Source of the DNA: Pinus tabuliformis
Lineage: Eukaryota; Streptophyta; Pinopsida; Pinales; Pinaceae
Direction: 5' to 3'
Length of the DNA: 64,000 nt
Assembly: GCA_031772625.1 (NCBI GenBank)
Contig: CM062818.1
Span: 1,279,420,277-1,279,484,276 of the forward strand
The notes under the pieces were generated by a model. It was given only the letters and a program-made list of their open reading frames with translations. It was not told the DNA's origin and made no database searches. Positions 63,060 to 64,000 of the stretch are shown here, one piece after another; position 1 is the first letter of the stretch; every line of letters begins with the position of its first letter. A program made the position numbers and the translations under genes.

Positions 63060-63314
63060 TCAAATCCTACCTCTTGGACTAGCATGTTGTTGCAGAAACA
63101 TTGCATGCACATAATGGTTTGGTTGTTGTTTTGTATCTTCCCTACTTCTGGTGTTTATGTTGACTAGGTAATGAGATAATTCTTTGTACTTATTACTCTC
63201 GTTGACCAACTTTGTGGTTGCTTGTGTTGGATAATTTGTGGTGGTTGTGTTAGTATTGGCATTGATTTCAACTAGACTAGCATGAATTCTTGTTGCTGCA
63301 GATACATGCAGAAA

Positions 63315-63510
63315 TGGTTCAGGAGGACTCCTATCGTATGTGCAGGCTTTATGTAGAGAATCATCACAGTAACATACTTATTGGAGAAGCCATAAAATTA
63401 TGACTACTATGTTGGTCCAGATGGAATTCCCACGGTATTTGCAGTTTTTATGTAAAGAATCATCACACTAGCAAGCTTACTAGAGAAGCCATAAAATTAT
63501 GACTATGGTA
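63315..63510. repeat. 98-99-bp tandem duplication
   Basis: Copies at about 63315-63412 and 63413-63510 share gcag-ttttatgta-agaatcatc and gagaagccataaaattatga. Differences between them are moderate. Confidence 0.85.
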
Positions 63511-63769
63511 GCTGGGAGTTCAGGTTCCGTGAAAAAGAAGAAGATTCAAGGAGAAATGAGTGGCAGAGTGTTTGCAGCCATCTCAAAGGTATAAAATTGG
63601 CTCGAAACCTACATCGAACCCTATCTAATGAAAAGTGCTCTAGAATAACTTTCCAACAATATGTGAAAGTCTAAAAATGGAATCTTGGATCAAAAGATAT
63701 GGCTTGCAGAAATTTGGGGACTGGAAGCCATTAAAAGATAAAATATCAGAGATCAGAGACCATTGGAAT

Positions 63770-63900
63770 CCAATATCGAAAACTTGGATATAAGAGTATC
63801 GAATATCAGGATATCGGAGAAAGCGATATATCAACATATCAGAGTAAGAATCATATCAGGATATCGAATCAAGAAACATATTACGATAACAGAGTAGATA
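63770..63900. repeat. GATATC / ATATCG-rich stretch
   Basis: The words atatcg, gatatc and atatcag recur about ten times in 130 bp with irregular spacing (for example gaatatcaggatatcggaga). It may be the start of a satellite-like tract continuing to the right. Confidence 0.6.
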
Positions 63901-64000
63901 ATATCAGAGGTACAGGACATTGGAATATCGAAATTTCTTAATAAAGGTGTTTTAAGAAGCTCCCATATCCTTCAAGCCTGATGGTGGTAAAAACGTTGAT

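Larger units (their letters stand above)
62860..64000. other. Unassigned DNA with small repeats
   Basis: No gene supported. It holds a C homopolymer (63048-63059), a 98-bp tandem duplication (63315-63510) and a GATATC-rich stretch (63770-63900). Confidence 0.5.

Noticed and set aside
1..64000. tRNA, rRNA or organellar DNA insertion
   Set aside because: No cloverleaf, rRNA core or plastid/mitochondrial gene sequence was recognised; tRNA-like matches are only the retrotransposon primer sites.

Overview
The window is AT-rich nuclear DNA of a seed plant with a large, repeat-dense genome. The retrotransposon types, a LINE of a type common in plants and a decayed plant-specific kinase gene with introns point to a plant. 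A gymnosperm is a plausible guess but the sequence does not prove it. I found no intact host gene, no prokaryotic feature, no tRNA or rRNA gene and no CRISPR array. Nearly everything is decayed transposable elements, several with recognisable ends and target-site duplications (TSDs).

Layout. (1) 1-10555, minus strand: an old Ty3/Gypsy element of Athila-like type, cut by the left window edge. It reads gag, protease, RT, RNase H, integrase, long spacer, then an extra ORF in the env position. (2) 10556-24603, minus strand: a second, complete Athila-like element (14,048 bp). Its LTRs start and end TGTTGGGC/GCCCAACA, with one start mutated, and it is flanked by a perfect 5-bp TSD, ATGAT. It lies in what is probably the 5' LTR of element 1, and it carries a homologue of the extra ORF plus three internal repeat arrays. 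(3) 24609-27620: unassigned DNA with a TA/TATG microsatellite. (4) 27621-36422, minus strand: a complete but dead Ty1/Copia element (8,802 bp). (5) 37195-39235, minus strand: a LINE reverse-transcriptase relic split by a 615-bp foldback (MITE-like) element. (6) 40285-43860, plus strand: a pseudogene of a MUT9-like, casein-kinase-I-type plant protein kinase, with introns kept. (7) 44664-58827, plus strand: a 14.2-kb non-autonomous LTR retrotransposon with only a gag-like internal gene and two very long LTRs of about 5.6 kb. Each LTR carries a decayed ORF of about 1,010 codons upstream of the LTR TATA box, that is, in U3. (8) 60490-62859: a solo Copia-type LTR. (9) 62860-64000: unassigned DNA with small tandem duplications.

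How the parts relate. The two Athila-like elements share gene order, a tRNA-Asp-like primer site and the env-position ORF, so they are divergent members of one lineage. All coding regions carry stops or frameshifts, and some catalytic residues are changed (RT YMDD to YMND in element 2, Copia protease Asp to Asn), so none should transpose alone. The most unusual structure is element 7: a gag-only element whose second long ORF lies inside the repeated LTR.
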